From Punica granatum (taxonomy: Eukaryota > Streptophyta > Magnoliopsida > Myrtales > Lythraceae), in contig NC_045129.1 of NCBI RefSeq assembly GCF_007655135.1, forward strand, positions 34,721,122 through 34,785,121: DNA of 64,000 bases. Reading direction: 5' to 3'. Positions within the stretch are counted from its first letter, which is position 1. Every line of letters begins with the position of its first letter. The position numbers and the translations under genes are program-made. Below, one piece after another: positions 13,405 through 29,256 of the stretch. The notes below the pieces were generated by a model. It ran no database searches. It saw only the letters and a list, made by a program, of their open reading frames with translations, and was not told the origin of the DNA.

Positions 13405-15202
13405 GAAGATGATAAGCTCACGAACCATAACTTGATAAGAAAGAAGGGTAGAGGGTAGAACCAACTAAACTCACTCGATAAGATAACTCGACATGAGTAA
13501 GAAAAGTCGTTTTGATTCGCCACGCTCAATGATGAATGATAAGAATCGGGGTTTTCGCCACTAAACAAGGAATTTGTTTAGATAAGAAAAGAAAAGAAAC
13601 GCTTTAAGTAATTTCATTCAAAAATATTCATTCATTTGTCTGCTTTCAAATCTCCTCCTAGCAAATATATATATAGAGGACAGACACCTCTCTTGACTCT
13701 AGAACAGGAAACTGACATATATTCTCCTATAGATTTCTTTCTTAAAATAGAATAAGGAAACAATTTGGAATAAGAAACTTAAGATTACTGACTCAAGCTA
13801 ATATATGAAATAATATCTAACTAAGAGAAACTATATTATAGTAATATAGGAAACTTAATATCTAATTAAGCCAAATTATTGTTCCGGAGTCTTCTACAAT
13901 GCGTATCTGGTCCTGAAAATTCGAATACATGTTGGGCTGTAATTTGAATTTCATGGATTCGAAGACATTAAGTGCCTTGAATTTTATGGATTCAGACACT
14001 TTACCTATGAATTCCATGGATTCAGACACTTTACCTCTGAATTCCCCAATTGGCGAGAGGTGACCATCAAAAACCCTCACGCTGTCGAAAGTGAAGTTGA
14101 AGAGGCCATTGTAGATGTTTGTGGAGTTATGAGTAAGGAGAAAGTGAAATATGCTAATGAGGGTGAGAAGCTCAAGGTTCAACAAGTTGTGAGTTCAGAA
14201 TCGAAATTAGAAGAACAGCGGGAGTGCTTGGAGAACATTCCAAAGGTACTGATTTCAAACTCTCCAAAGCAAGTCCTGAAAGAACCTATTTTAAGCTCAG
14301 CCCAAGAAGAACTTCAGGAAGAATTTGCTATTGAAGATCTATCGATGGTGTTTCATCAAGTGAAACTTGAGCTACCTGAAGCGCATATGACTCCGCTGAG
14401 GAAGGGACAATCCAGCCAGAGAGTTGATCGACGAGGAAGAACAAAGAATATGATCTATGAGGAATTACAAGAGAAAGTTCGTATAGAAAAGTTAGTCGTT
14501 AAGTGACAAGTTAAAAAGAACCGAAACGCACACATGAAGATCATGGGAAGATCGACGAAGACTCAAGGTCGAGTATTTTTTCAATCGAAAGGGGATGATA
14601 TGCTTCGGATTTCAGCCTATGTCCTTCTCAACAAGCTCATGCCCAAAGAAGCATATCTTGGACATATCAAGGAAATATTATCTTGATGTGGAAAAAAAAG
14701 ATGATATGTCTTGATCTATAAAATTAGGAATAATATAATCTTAATCAGGTAGTATATTTTATTTAGGTAGAAAGATATTTATAATTAGATATTACTTCCT
14801 ATTTTAGTTTGTGTCCAGAGTTCTTAAGTTTCATATTTCATATTATTACCTTATTCTATTTTAGGAAAGTAATATAAAAGAGATTAGATATCAGTTTTCT
14901 ATTATAGAGTTAAGGGGAGTGTATTCCCTCTATATAAATATGCATCTTATTGTAAGAGAACATCAGAGACTATGATTGAATATTTTTGAATGAAATTGCT
15001 TAGAGCGTTTATTCTCTTTTCTTATCTAAACAAGTTCTTTGTTTGGTGGCAAAAATCCCGATTCTTATCGTTCATCCTTGAGCGTGGCGAATCAAAACGA
15101 CTTTTCTTACTTGTGACGAGTTATTTTATCTAGTGAATTTAGTTGGTTCTACCATCCACCCTTCTTTCTTATCAAGTTCTAGTTCGTGAGCCTATCAGAA
15201 GA
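13405..15202. mobile_element. Retrotransposon-derived element with LTR-like arms in inverted orientation
   Basis: The segment 13410-15197 begins TGATAAGCTCACGAACC and ends with its imperfect inverse GGTTCGTGAGCCTATCA. It is flanked on both sides by GAAGA (13405-13409, 15198-15202). About 430-460 bp at each end (13410-13870 and 14770-15197) are inverted copies of each other with scattered mismatches and indels. Each arm has LTR hallmarks: TG..CA ends and, in the right arm, a TATA-like CTATATAAATA near 14930. Inside the right arm, a purine-rich AAAGGGGATGATATG near 14588 and a frame reading DSRSSIFSIERG resemble the 3' end of a plant Ty3/gypsy element. Normal LTR elements have direct repeats. 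Confidence 0.7.
14060..14506 (+). pseudogene. Open frame inside the inverted-LTR element, probable retrotransposon remnant
   Basis: A 148-codon open frame, charged and Glu/Lys-rich, ends just before the putative polypurine tract and right LTR. The first in-frame ATG is at about 14129. I do not recognise a domain. Its position fits a degraded retroelement internal region rather than a host gene. Confidence 0.4.
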
Positions 15203-17981
<2,779 letters not shown>

Positions 17982-19159
17982 CACTATAATAAAAACTCCT
18001 TTTAAAAGTAATAATGTTTGCTTCTAAAAGCCATTTATTTCCCCACAAAGGTATTAAAGACAAAAGAGTAAATTATCCATATTTATTTGTGTTGTTTTAG
18101 ATCTATAGAGGCAAATTAGCGACAATTAATAAAAGTCGATAATTCGTATTTTTAGTGTTAATTAAATTTGCTCCAAAAGGAGATATAACAACAAATTTTG
18201 GTACTAATTTTAATATTTAGGACAATTGTAATTGCCTCTATAAATTTTTTTCAAAATAAACGATGGTACTTATATTTGACTATTATCTCTCTCATATCCT
18301 TAACCTCTAGCACAGTATTTTTAGTCTTGCGCCTTTACCATTTCGCCACCGATACATCTTTGAATTGAATTGCATTTAATTTATATGAAATGTTTTTATC
18401 AAGACTAAATAAATATGTAAAATTTTTATTTATATAATTATTTAAAATTAAGAGAATAATTAATAGGCATATAATATTAAATCAAGCATTGTGCACATAT
18501 ATATTGTTAATTCTTGGGTGGTAAGTTGAAGATTGTTAAATTATCCAAAAGATTATGTAATGAATCATATATAAACACAATAGATGAAGTAAAATATACA
18601 AAAACGAATGCTAATGTACTATTTTATTTAATTCAAAATCTGCATAATGTGATTCACATCCATAAATAAATAAAAAATATTTTCAACTTATGTTGAGAGT
18701 AATTTGAATATCCTTTAGTTCACGTTAAATAAATTACTTATTTTAGGTAAAAATAATTCATCAAACTTTCAACATTTAATCTACTTACTTTGTAGGTAAA
18801 ATTTCGTAAGTTTGAGGCAAATGAGAATTAGATTTGGAGAAATTTACATTTAACCTCTAAAAGAATATATTAGGGGCAAATAAAATTGAATTTAGAAGCA
18901 ATTAAGTCTTTTGCATTCTAAAAAAGTATTTAGTGACAAATTTGCTACATGCCTCAATAAATATGTATCTAAAAGTTATTCTTTTGAGGCAATACTTATT
19001 TGTTACTAATAAGTAAAATATTAATTTTAGGTGTTTTTAGAGGCAAAAAAAATTTACATAACAGACGTATATTGTATTTGTCTCAAAATGAAAATTAAAG
19101 AGACTAATATTATAATTGTCTCTCATTATTTGTCTCTAGTAAGGATTTTTGTCATAGTG
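17982..19159. mobile_element. Non-autonomous CACTA-type DNA transposon, copy 2
   Basis: The left end CACTATAATAAAAACTCCT and the reversed right end CACTATGACAAAAATCCTT form terminal inverted repeats with the CACTA signature. The interior is collinear with copy 1; for example, both carry ACAATTAATAAAAGTC followed by TTAATTAAATTTGC. GAGGCAAA and GAGACAAA motifs are scattered near both ends. No transposase is present. The three bases flanking the ends (CGC and TGC) agree at two of three positions. Confidence 0.75.
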
Positions 19160-21750
19160 TGCAAGTAATGATCTGTCATAGCGGATGCTCATCGTTCGAC
19201 TTTTGGTACATGCATACGTACATAATACATGGATAGTGACCCATCCTGAATACGTGATGTATGTTTGCATTGGAAAAGGTATATTCATCGAGTTATAATG
19301 TTATCATAATTTAAAATAAGTAAAAACTATAGATGTCCTTGTTGCATTGATTCTAAGCAACCTTCATGAGCTTGATTTTGTCCTAACAAACGGCATTTAG
19401 CTAGGAGTGGTTGGTTTTGGAACAGGTCAACGTTCTAATCGATTGATAATATAATTCTTTCAAACTTTCAATCTCAACCTCAATCTTTTTCTCCTGTTTT
19501 CGACATGATTACGGAGTATCTCCATTCTATTAGCCAAAATTAATTTCTGCTTGCACATTGATTTTGCCCTCGTTATGAAATACTTCAACTGGATTTCTAT
19601 ATCTAACACTGCAAATAAAGTCTATCATTTAAATACAATTTGTCAGGTGCACTACACTTCGTGATTTTTTTTTCTTTTTGATCTCAATTTTCATTCCCTG
19701 CCTGCAAGGCAAACTGCATGCAAAAACCCGAAAATGCCCTTCCCGTCCCCTGGACTTAAATGAAGACCAGGAGACGTGCAAGCGTCTCTGCTTTTCTCCT
19801 CTTGGGCAGCTTCGATTCTTTAATGAGTTTGACCTAATCAGGTGATCCTAAGGAAAAGAAGAAATTTTTTGTGGCCCACCACTCCTCATAGTGGCCTTTC
19901 CATGTGATTTCACTCCTTCAAATTCGTTTTCGAAGATCATCCCGAATATACTTTTCTCAGCAAACATTACAAAAAAATCCGACTTAAAAAAAACAAATAT
20001 GTGGACATAAATATCGAGAACCATCCCAGTACATGTGACATTTCATTAGGTTCGTTCTGTTACGTTTCAAGTCATCATTGAACTGACTCTTATTAAGTCG
20101 AATGGATAGGGGGATTTATACAGAAGAGAGTATTTGAAAAAATTGGGAGATGTGGGGACGTGAACAACTCCAACATCAACATCCTTAATTAGGTTTTATT
20201 CTAATTAAGATTACCTGTATGACAAGAAACTTTTGGTCGGCAATATTAATTATTTTTCTAAAATTTCATTTTCAAAACTTCATTTCCTATAATGGGTTTC
20301 ATTTCCCTTCCGGTTATGGCATCGTAGCAAGTGCTCAAAACCCAAAGGTCTTTTCCATTTGTTTTATGTTGCCGACCCTCTCGTAATGCCGGCAGACCCA
20401 CTTGGGTCCACCTCAATCGGCTCCATGTGAGTTCCACACTCTTTCCTAATTATGCTTACCAATTTTGAGATCACTCGGAAACCAAAAAACCCGCCACTCC
20501 CTGATCGTTATGGCGTCAAGCCTTTCTTGCGCGTAATGACGATCCAGTCTGATATTCGGGGAGAGACAGTATGACCGGTCACGAGAATGCTTCTGTCTCC
20601 TGATACGAGTTTTACCTCCGTATAAGCGGACATGAATGACTAAAATGTGAAACGGCAATGAAACCTGTTACGTGTTTATCGATGAGTTTTAGCAAGTTTG
20701 ATAAGTGAAAATATGGGACAATCCCGTCGAGGAGAAAATTTACCAGTTATTGCCAAAGTGGGAGAGTGGTTGGGAGATAGTGGAAGGATCCCTTTCCTAT
20801 CCCATACATACATCTCATTGGGAATATTTGCTGTGGAAGAACATTTTTCAATGGAACAAGTGATTTGCAAATCATGCCCTTTTCATTATTTCCACCATGA
20901 TGTGCAGCTGTCGCCTCATTTCAAGAGCAACCAATCACCATGACATATGCGGTTCTATTTATTTTGATAATCTAGAAATCTCTATGAAGTTTATCTTATC
21001 TTTTGTGAGCCAGCTCATTTTTCAATAGAATTTCGATAGTTACGAACTTGGCTCGTTCGAACAGACAACAGTACTATCAAATGCATCCTAACTGTCATAT
21101 GTTGATTGTAAGGGTTGGTTCGAGAATGCAAAGTTGAGATAATATCACGTGTAACTAAAACAACTGTGAGAATGCTCCACGAGAATCGGATTCTTCGATT
21201 TTCGCGGCCTCCCCTTTCAATTTTCATGCAAATGTGAAAGAAAAGAGAACCCTCTTTTAGATTAGTGTGTAGGTGAAGAAACGAGAAGTCTCGTGTTGGT
21301 GATAAGATCTTTGCTCTTATTCTTGTGCTCCTTATAAAGTTTCATCATCTTTTAACAAAGTTCACCCGTCTCTCTTTCACCCCCTCTACTTTCCTTTCCT
21401 TTAAATCTCCCCTTCTACGTAGGCAACTTTTTCAACTTTACCCCTCTTGTTCCCTCCAAAATGGCGTCCTTTACCAAAAGGAGCATCTCTTCCATGCTTA
21501 AGCTAAACGATGCCAAGACATAACTATCCAGAACCTGAAATGGATTTTTTCGTTTGCTCGGAGAAAAGACATTGAGAGTCGGGGGGATTTATACACACAA
21601 AATACCAATCAGCTAACATATGTACGTTATGATACTTCTTTGTCAGAAAACATAAGTTAATGCCGATTTATCCATTACTAAATTATCTTCCAAGACCTCT
21701 CTTTGCGAAACTAAGGCACGACGAATGAAGAAACGGGGACCATATTGCTG
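19160..21750. other. Intergenic DNA downstream of the NAC gene
   Basis: No gene is recognised. Open frames at 20446-20943 match no family I know. The right end probably includes the NAC 3' UTR. Confidence 0.45.
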
Positions 21751-22819
21751 CTAAGGTTTAGTTACAAAACACTGGAAGTTAAAGCTATTGCAACTACTGC
21801 TCTCTTCATGATCTTCTAGGCCTTTGTTCTTATGGTTGGAGGAGATGTTCGTGAGCCCGCTCGAGCCAGAGGAGGATGAGCACGGCACGAGATTTAGGTC
21901 GGTCCTAGTCCTGTCCTTTCTAGTGAAGAACTCGTAGTACACGGGCTTGCCATTCTTTCGGGCCTTACGAACTTCTTCGTCCTCGTGAACCTCTGTCTTC
22001 ACGTCTTCATTCTTCAAATTAGTACTGCTCCTCCTCTTCAGGAAAATCCGGCAGAGGACCCAATTCTCAATTGGCGCCTCAGGGCTCTGCAGGAAACCGA
22101 GACACAAACCCGTGAATTCCGAGCTTTCCGGCCGGAAAACTAAAAACTTAAACACAAGGTTCCTTAAGGGAGCTCAAATAGCTACCTGGTTAAGGTTCAT
22201 CTTCAGGTGGGCATTTCGGGGCGAGGTGCCATCGGAGACCACGAGGCGGTACTCGTGCATGATCCAGTCGGTCTTGGAGCCGTTCGGAGGCTTCCCGCGG
22301 TAAAACACAAGAGTCTTCTTCATGCCGACTAATTGGTTGCCCTTGGAGGTCACAATTTGCCTATCAATCCCAGTGGCCTTCCAGTAGCCAGACACAGTTG
22401 CCCGGTTGGACCTGTTTCCATTCGGGTACTTAGCCTCCCTCGTGCTGAAGAAGTACCTCTCCTGCTCTCCGTCCCCTGAAAAAACACACAAAAACACCGG
22501 AACCCGAAGTCGGTCCATATTTCAGTTTATCGGTCGGTCGACTTGTAATTGTTTCAATAATGATCATTAAACTTAGTGAAATCCTAGGATCAGGGGAATA
22601 AATTAGTGATGATGTCCACGTATACTAACCTGGCAAGTCCCAGGGGTCGGATTTGCAGACATCGACCTCGGGGATGATCGAGGCGGGCAAGGGGCACGAC
22701 AGCGCCTTCCGCCTAAGGTACTGGACCACGAGCTCCTCATCGGTCGGGTGGAACCTGAACCCCGGTGGCAACCTCAGCACGCCGTTCCTTACAAAGCCAA
22801 CCTTATTATTGTTATCCAT
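21751..22819 (-). CDS. NAC083: NAC transcription factor, NAC083/VNI2 type (3 exons, 271 aa)
   Basis: Exons: 22819-22630, 22475-22186, 22086-21751; phases close at 816 bp. The N-terminal NAC domain shows all five subdomains: [15 protein letters not shown] (A), [15 protein letters not shown] (B), [20 protein letters not shown] with [13 protein letters not shown] (C), [29 protein letters not shown] (D) and [12 protein letters not shown] (E). NAC domains bind CGT-core DNA and dimerise. The closest family I recall is Arabidopsis ANAC083/VNI2, which shares the [20 protein letters not shown] start and an ESSSCNSF end. VNI2 represses xylem vessel genes and links to senescence and ABA responses. The C-terminal DLNLVP (about residues 223-228) fits the DLNxxP EAR repressor motif. 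Intron positions match the usual three-exon NAC layout. Confidence 0.93.
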
Positions 22820-22976
22820 CCCCGGTGACCGTATTACCGCAACGAAGCTTATCGCCGCGACGACGAGTCCTCCCCGGTGATATGGACAATGCGAAGGGAT
22901 TGATGTTGGGAAGAGGAGGAGGAAGAGTTTGGTGTGTGTGTGCGCGTGTGTGGAGGAGAAGTGTGGGATTGATTTT

Positions 22977-22984
22977 TATTTATA
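22977..22984 (-). promoter_or_regulatory. Probable TATA box of the NAC gene
   Basis: On the minus strand this reads TATAAATA, about 160 bp upstream of the ATG at 22819. That leaves a plausible leader of about 130 bases. Confidence 0.6.
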
Positions 22985-22989
22985 GCAAA

Positions 22990-25789
22990 AGGGCAGGAGA
23001 AGGGAAGAGGGAAGAAGAAGAGGAAGAGGAGACCCGTTGGGGCAATTTGCGTGAAGTAGACTCAATCCCTTTCCCCTATTCATTTGACGCCATATTTTTC
23101 AAACCCGAACAGATGAGCATATTAAGGGCAGTTTGATTTTCTTTCTCAATAAATTACCTTTATGATTGTTTTCATTTTATTTATTTATTTTCTTGTGTGA
23201 GTTTTCTTGGACATGCACGAAATGGTTAACGTTGCGTTTGATTTGTCAGTAATATTTTAAAATCAGATTTTGAAGGATTGGTGTAGAGAACTTATTAATT
23301 ATGGAGTTATATTATAATGGAGTGGTATAAATATTTTATGCACGGAGCTCACCCTTTAATTTTATATGAATTATTTTATTTTGTTGTGAGTATAATTAAA
23401 TTAAAATAAAATTTTAAAATCTTACTTACAAAATAAACGAACCAAAGTTTTCAATATAAAAACGAAACGAAACCGGATTAGGGGGGAAAAAAAAAAACAT
23501 AGAGCTTAGTTGTGCCCGCTCGGATGCGTCATCTCGCAACGGAGTTATCGCTCCTTCGCACTCATAATTTTCGTTTCCTGCAAGGGGATTCATGGAATCG
23601 ATTAACGTCCTCTTGGGCTTCCTCTTCCAGAAGATTCTTTCCGAGAAAATAGTGTACTGCATCCGGGATATTTGAATTATTCCTCCTGCTGTTTGAACGT
23701 CGCGACGATTCATGCTGAAAAAAAACGTACGATATCCATTTAACAGATTCAACTTGTTCTAGCTAGTTGCGAGAACAAGAGACACGCTGATTATAGGACC
23801 ACTGAAGGCGTTACCGAAAATGCGAATAAGAAGCGTATGAAAAATCGTATAAATAGCAAGGATTGAGAGCTTATTATAGCATGCCGACAAGATCGATTCG
23901 ATATCCAAATATACAGCAATTTCATTAATAGACTTATCGTATATCATCGTAGATTAGATTTGGTTCTCTTACAACTTGTCGCCAACAGCCCGTACGGTTG
24001 TCCCGGTGCATGGAGTCGTTGTCGACAACAGCAAATGTTGTCTACAATAAATATGGAATATGAGATAGGTTTCTTCACCTGGAGGGCAATATGGACCTTC
24101 CGCAACTGGATTAGATGGGCATTTTGGTCATTCAAGTAAGAGCCCAGTTCACTAACATCCACGGCAAAGGTTGCCTCGTAAGGATGAAGTCAGCCCTTGT
24201 CATGCAACACAGCTGGAGCTCACATTCACGCAGATTAATGACGGCAGAAGTACGAAACTGCCCCCCAACTGACGGTAACGGCGCAGTTGCCCACGCAAAG
24301 TGGATAAATGACTGCGCGTCACTTGACGGAGTCGTACGTTAACGTAGTACCCACCCACCCATATAAAGTTGCTTATTATTGCCAGCCATATTAATTATTG
24401 GCGAAACTTCATCATAAAAATATATTCAGAGGATATAAAAGAATTAACATGGAAAAACATATACGAGGTTCCTCGAACTCGAGACCATCTTCAGCAGGCA
24501 AGGAAGCACTCCGTAGCTATTTTTGTACGAAGGAAGAACCGCATAGCGCCTCCTAATACAGTACAGATCCTAGTTCGCTGAAGCCGACGTTCCTTGCCAA
24601 ATAATGTGTTTGGAATGCGTAATTGTTAACGACAGTTTTGATTATTTTTTATATATACTTATTGTACCATTTTAATTTAGATTTAATTACGGTGTACAGA
24701 TATAAAAAAAAAGCAAAATTAATTAATTGAATATATAATATGAGGGAGGGAAAAAAAGAAAAATATAAAAGAAAAGAAAGACATTCCTTGAGGATCTGAT
24801 GCAATGCACGCATGGGATACCTGAGGAGGGGTGCGTGTTTAACAAGTAGAACATTTCGGCCAGAGGATGGTATAATATGAGAAAGAGATGCCCTTATAAG
24901 TTGGGATTCTTGACATTGACATTTCGTCTATGACATTTTCTCCCAACAAAAAAAAAAGTCCAAATTTCCTCTATGGTAATTATTAACTTTCATCGCATAT
25001 TTTAGAGTCATTATCAGATGAGTATCGATAAGATCAAAATTAACGAACACATGTACACTAAGGATTTACCAAAAAAAAAGCACCATCTAATTAATGAGCG
25101 GTTTAAATTAATTTATGCCCTTTTCTTCAATTGGGAAAATTGATTTTTTTTAATTAATGGTTGTGGGCTATTAGCATAAAGAATAGGGACCTACATTGCC
25201 TCCAAAACGACGGGCACCGGGAGTCGGATTCAATGGTACCTGACAAAATGCCAACCTCAAGTGCCATCCTTATTTTCAAGATTTCCTAAATCTCTTTTTG
25301 TCTCACTGTTTGTGGATTAGATTTTGAGATTAGATGTGAAAATTCAAGAGAAGTCGTCTCCGCTGCTTCAAGAATCTTTCCCCCCATCGATGGGACGGTT
25401 CTGCCCCTCTCCATTTCTTGATTAATGTTCTTACGAAGTGATAGTTACCTGAGAGTTTATATCAGCAAATAAATTTATTATACGAAAAATTGAAATGTAC
25501 ATATTTTAGACATCCTATCATATTCTTTTTTGAGAAAAAAAAATTATGTCGTGATCTTGAGGCAAATCAATCAGTCGAGCGCTCGAGTTTCCTTGAAGTT
25601 TCGCAAATTAGACACGGTATCTTGCATGTTTGACAATAAAATTTTAGATGATCCTACATCAAATGACTTGGTAAGGAAAAACTAATGAAAATTCTTTAAT
25701 GAAAAATAATTATGGTAATTATCCGAGTGATTAGCACCAAATCTCTAGTTTCGTGCATTTTGATTGGTGCTTTCTCACGCCACATGACG
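22990..25789. other. Upstream region of the NAC gene and intergenic DNA
   Basis: A GA-rich stretch at 22996-23032 is close to the NAC promoter. No further gene is recognised to 25789. Open frames at 23426-24581 have no recognisable domain. Confidence 0.45.
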
Positions 25790-25999
25790 AAATAGGATCG
25801 TCCAATAACTTGACATATTCGTATTCACTCACAATCTCTTCTAATTATAACTTACAAGAAGCCGCCACTGCATTGCCAATGGAATGACTAACTCAAATAG
25901 GATCGTCCAATAACTTGACATATTCGTATTCACTCACAATCTCTTCTAATTATAACTTACAAGAAGCCGCCACTGCATTGCCAATGGAATGACTGACTC
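25790..25999. repeat. 105-bp tandem duplication
   Basis: Two near-identical 105-bp units lie head to tail (25790-25894, 25895-25999). Each runs from AAATAGGATCGTCC to GGAATGACTRACTC. Only about one mismatch is visible, so the duplication looks recent. Confidence 0.95.
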
Positions 26000-28607
26000 A
26001 AACTGTTGAGACTAGGTTTTTTACTATGCCCACGCTCGAACCAACCTATGACGAACAAGCAGGGGTATTTGTGTCATTTTATAAAATTACAAGGGTTTCG
26101 ATGTCTTTTTGAAAACAATGATGTGTTAGCATACTTGAAACAAAAAGTACAAGTAAACTAGCTGGTTTAAGAAATAGGGGTTATTACGATATCCCATGGC
26201 ATTATCAGTTTCTCAAATCTATTTTATAATTTAAAAATTATCCATAAAGGTCTATGGTTTATATATCTATCCTGGTGTTCATTTCTCTGGCAATATTTAA
26301 CGGTGTTGCTAACGTAGAACGTAAGTGGGCCCATTCTTGTCACCATGGCCCTTTGCTCGAAATAGATTTGAGAAAAAAAATTAAAATCATAAAATAGATT
26401 TGAGAGAAAAATTAAATTCATTGGATACATTTAGAGCCCACATAAGTTTTATTGACGGACAAATTGATGGCGTGATAGAATTGAAACAAAATATAAACCA
26501 TAGATCTTTTTGAATAATTTCTAAAATATGAGATATGTTTGATAAAATGGTAAAATTTTGGGATATATGGCGTAAAATCTCGAGAAATATATGAATATAA
26601 GTAACTTTTTTATTTTAATGAAACCTGGAAGAGTGTAAAACGTAATTTAGTTTTTGACAAATCTTTTGTAGCTTCTAAATACATATTTGATTGACAACCT
26701 TATACTTTTGACCTTGACCTCTCACCGTGAAACATGATGACTTGAAGAAACCCTGATGATTCCGTAAGGGAAAGGAGAATCTACATGAAAAGCATGACAA
26801 CGTGTAAATTGTCAAAGGGAAAATAGAAATAAGGAAAAACTAAAATAAATTAAAATAATAAAAATACGGCGTAACATAATAATTTACGCTGTAATATACC
26901 AATTAACAAGTTTTAAATTTGATTTTCGTCGGTGGAGTATATAGTTGAACTCTCATCAGTGGAAATAAAGAGAACCCACAGACTTTTTTGATAATCTAAA
27001 AAAAAAATTTAAATTAAAAGAGAGCCCCACAAGCAAATAAATGGTCTCAAGCCCACTTGCATATAATGCTGTGAGCAAGAAGGGGAAAGATGAGCTTATA
27101 TTACGGCTTTGGTAAGAAAGGAGATTCAGTGAACCTCATTCGTTTTCGATCTGAAACAAAAATATCTGGCAGATTTTAAATTAGACTCTCAACAGTAGGT
27201 ATTCATTTATTTGTAATTTTTTTTATTATCATGAATGGCTTATGAACCTCCCGTTCTAGTTCTAAATTGCGGCTACGATTTTCCATCCCTTGTGGTTTAA
27301 ATTCTCTTTCATATATACGTATACAAACACATACATATCATCATATGGTTGGGGATAGTCAAAAACTAATAGGAGATTGAGTTGCGTGTGGGTGATGAAT
27401 TGAAAGATAAGAAGAATGGGAGTTTTATAAGGAGGAAAAAGAGGGATAGGGAGAGATAGAGAGAGAGAAAGAAACGTCAAAGTCTACAATTATTGTGTTT
27501 TCAAGTAAAATATGTTGTTCAGTGTAAATTGTCTTTCCGCTTCACATTTTTTTCTCACTCTGCTCATTTATTATTTATTATTTCCTTTGATTAATTTTGC
27601 AATTGCCATTGCCCAATTGGCGCCCCTTAAATGGGAACTTTGGGTGTTTTTCCAAATTGGCTTATCCTTTTGGGGGTTGCCCACCTTTGAAGCATTTCGA
27701 TTCCATTGGCACTGTTTTAATTAGGGACATGCACATAGCAACATGCCCATCTTTTGTCACATTACATGTGCTTCGCATTAAACCATGCTTCCCGGACTAG
27801 CATATCAATATGCACATATCAACATGAAGTTACAGTCATCATCTATTCGAAACCCATTGTTCTCGTCATAATTATGTTCTATATTTATTTTTCCATTACC
27901 ATTTAAGCAAGGTTCAGCTTCAGCTCTTCTTACTAGATTTTCCAATCGCGCAGTTTACGTACATAATATCCCGTGACTTCGTTTTTCTTGGTTGAAGTTT
28001 TGTGGCGTGACCTAGCTAGAGCATAATAGCACTAATTACATGAGCAACTTCTATTAATTAATTATGAGAAAGGTGAAAGGCTAATACTTGGAAGCAAAAG
28101 AAAACCCTGGGCTTGAACTTAAGTTTATTCAAGAGAAACAAAAATAAATAAACCCTTATAAGCTTTAATGGGTTTCTTACACGCCGCCAGCCAGATTGAA
28201 ATTGAAACGAAATCTTCAAATCCCTTCGAATTTACTTCACAATGAAATATCTCAAGCTTGAGTTCCTTCATCGGCTTAAGCAGCCACCTAACTAGAGATA
28301 CATATTGCTAATTTCACCTGATATTACACACACACACACATATATATTATAGTTTGGATGCATTTGCAGACATATTTTATATTTGACTGAGCAGCAAATC
28401 CAGGAATCGATTTCATTATTCATAGTATTTCATAATTTTTGGTTAAAGAGACACTAAAAGTAGTTGAAATTATTAATTTATTAATTGATATATTAGAAAT
28501 ATGTGATACTATAGCGTCTTTATGTGCAACACATGCACATGCAAATAATAACAAAAAATATAGGTGTATTATTTGGTAAAAGTTATATACATATATATAT
28601 ATACTAT
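26000..28607. other. AT-rich intergenic DNA
   Basis: No gene is recognised. It includes a CA repeat at 28328-28339 and an AT tract just before the Helitron-like composite. Confidence 0.4.
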
Positions 28608-28962
28608 ATATATAAAAGTACCCGGTGTTTCTCTAATTTTCATTATTTAAAAAATATCATTTACCCTTGTGATTTTTTGTTGCACCCTTTTGAATTTGTT
28701 ATTTTTTTGTTACATACTTTCATAATGCTTATATTTGAATTTTTTCTATTTATCACTGATTTTAGACATTTTTCCGCCTGCATCCATTTCAACCAAGTAA
28801 CCCTTATCGCATGTACGTTTGTTCTATTTTTTCATATCAATATATAATTAACTCCGCTATATCATATGTTCGTAGCCTTGTGACTTCACACAGTCCTTAA
28901 CTCCTGTACCATTTCACGCTATCAGTGGCAAAAAAAAAAAAGAGTATGAGGTGTTTCTCCAT
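28608..28962 (+). repeat. 355-bp direct repeat, left copy
   Basis: It matches 30446-30807 almost throughout, from TATATAAAAGTA through TTGTTACATACTTTCATAATGC to GTGTTTCTCCAT. Each copy also starts and ends with a short AGTATGAGGTGTTTCTC-type motif (diverged at this copy's start). Confidence 0.9.
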
Positions 28963-28967
28963 ATTTA

Positions 28968-29252
28968 GGAAAAATAATCTCATATAGCACAATTTTTATC
29001 TTATTTTCACTTTTTAGCACGTTTTAAAAAGTTGTCACGATCTAGCACGAATCACCATTTTATTCTCGAATCTAGCACACCGTTAAACTCCGTCTAAAAA
29101 ATGTTAAACACCATTAAACGCAGTTAGACGGAGTTTAACGGTGTGCTAGATCCGGGAATAAAATGCTGATTCATGCTAGATCGTGACAACTTTTAAAAAC
29201 GCACTAGGAAGTGAAAATAAGGTAAAAACTGTGCTATATAAGGCTATTTTCT
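28968..29252. repeat. Palindromic (foldback) module 1
   Basis: The arms are inverted copies. The left arm includes TTGTCACGATCTAGCACGAA and ACACCGTTAAACTCCGTCTA. The right arm carries their inverses, TAGACGGAGTTTAACGGTGT and CTAGATCGTGACAA. The spacer between arms is short. Confidence 0.9.
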
Positions 29253-29256
29253 CATT

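Noticed and set aside
14060..14506. A 148-codon open frame as a host gene
   Set aside because: It lies inside the inverted-LTR element, has no ATG at its start and no recognised domain. A retroelement remnant is more likely.
20676..20943. Overlapping frames upstream of the NAC 3' end as a gene
   Set aside because: They overlap on both strands with no domain or splice context.
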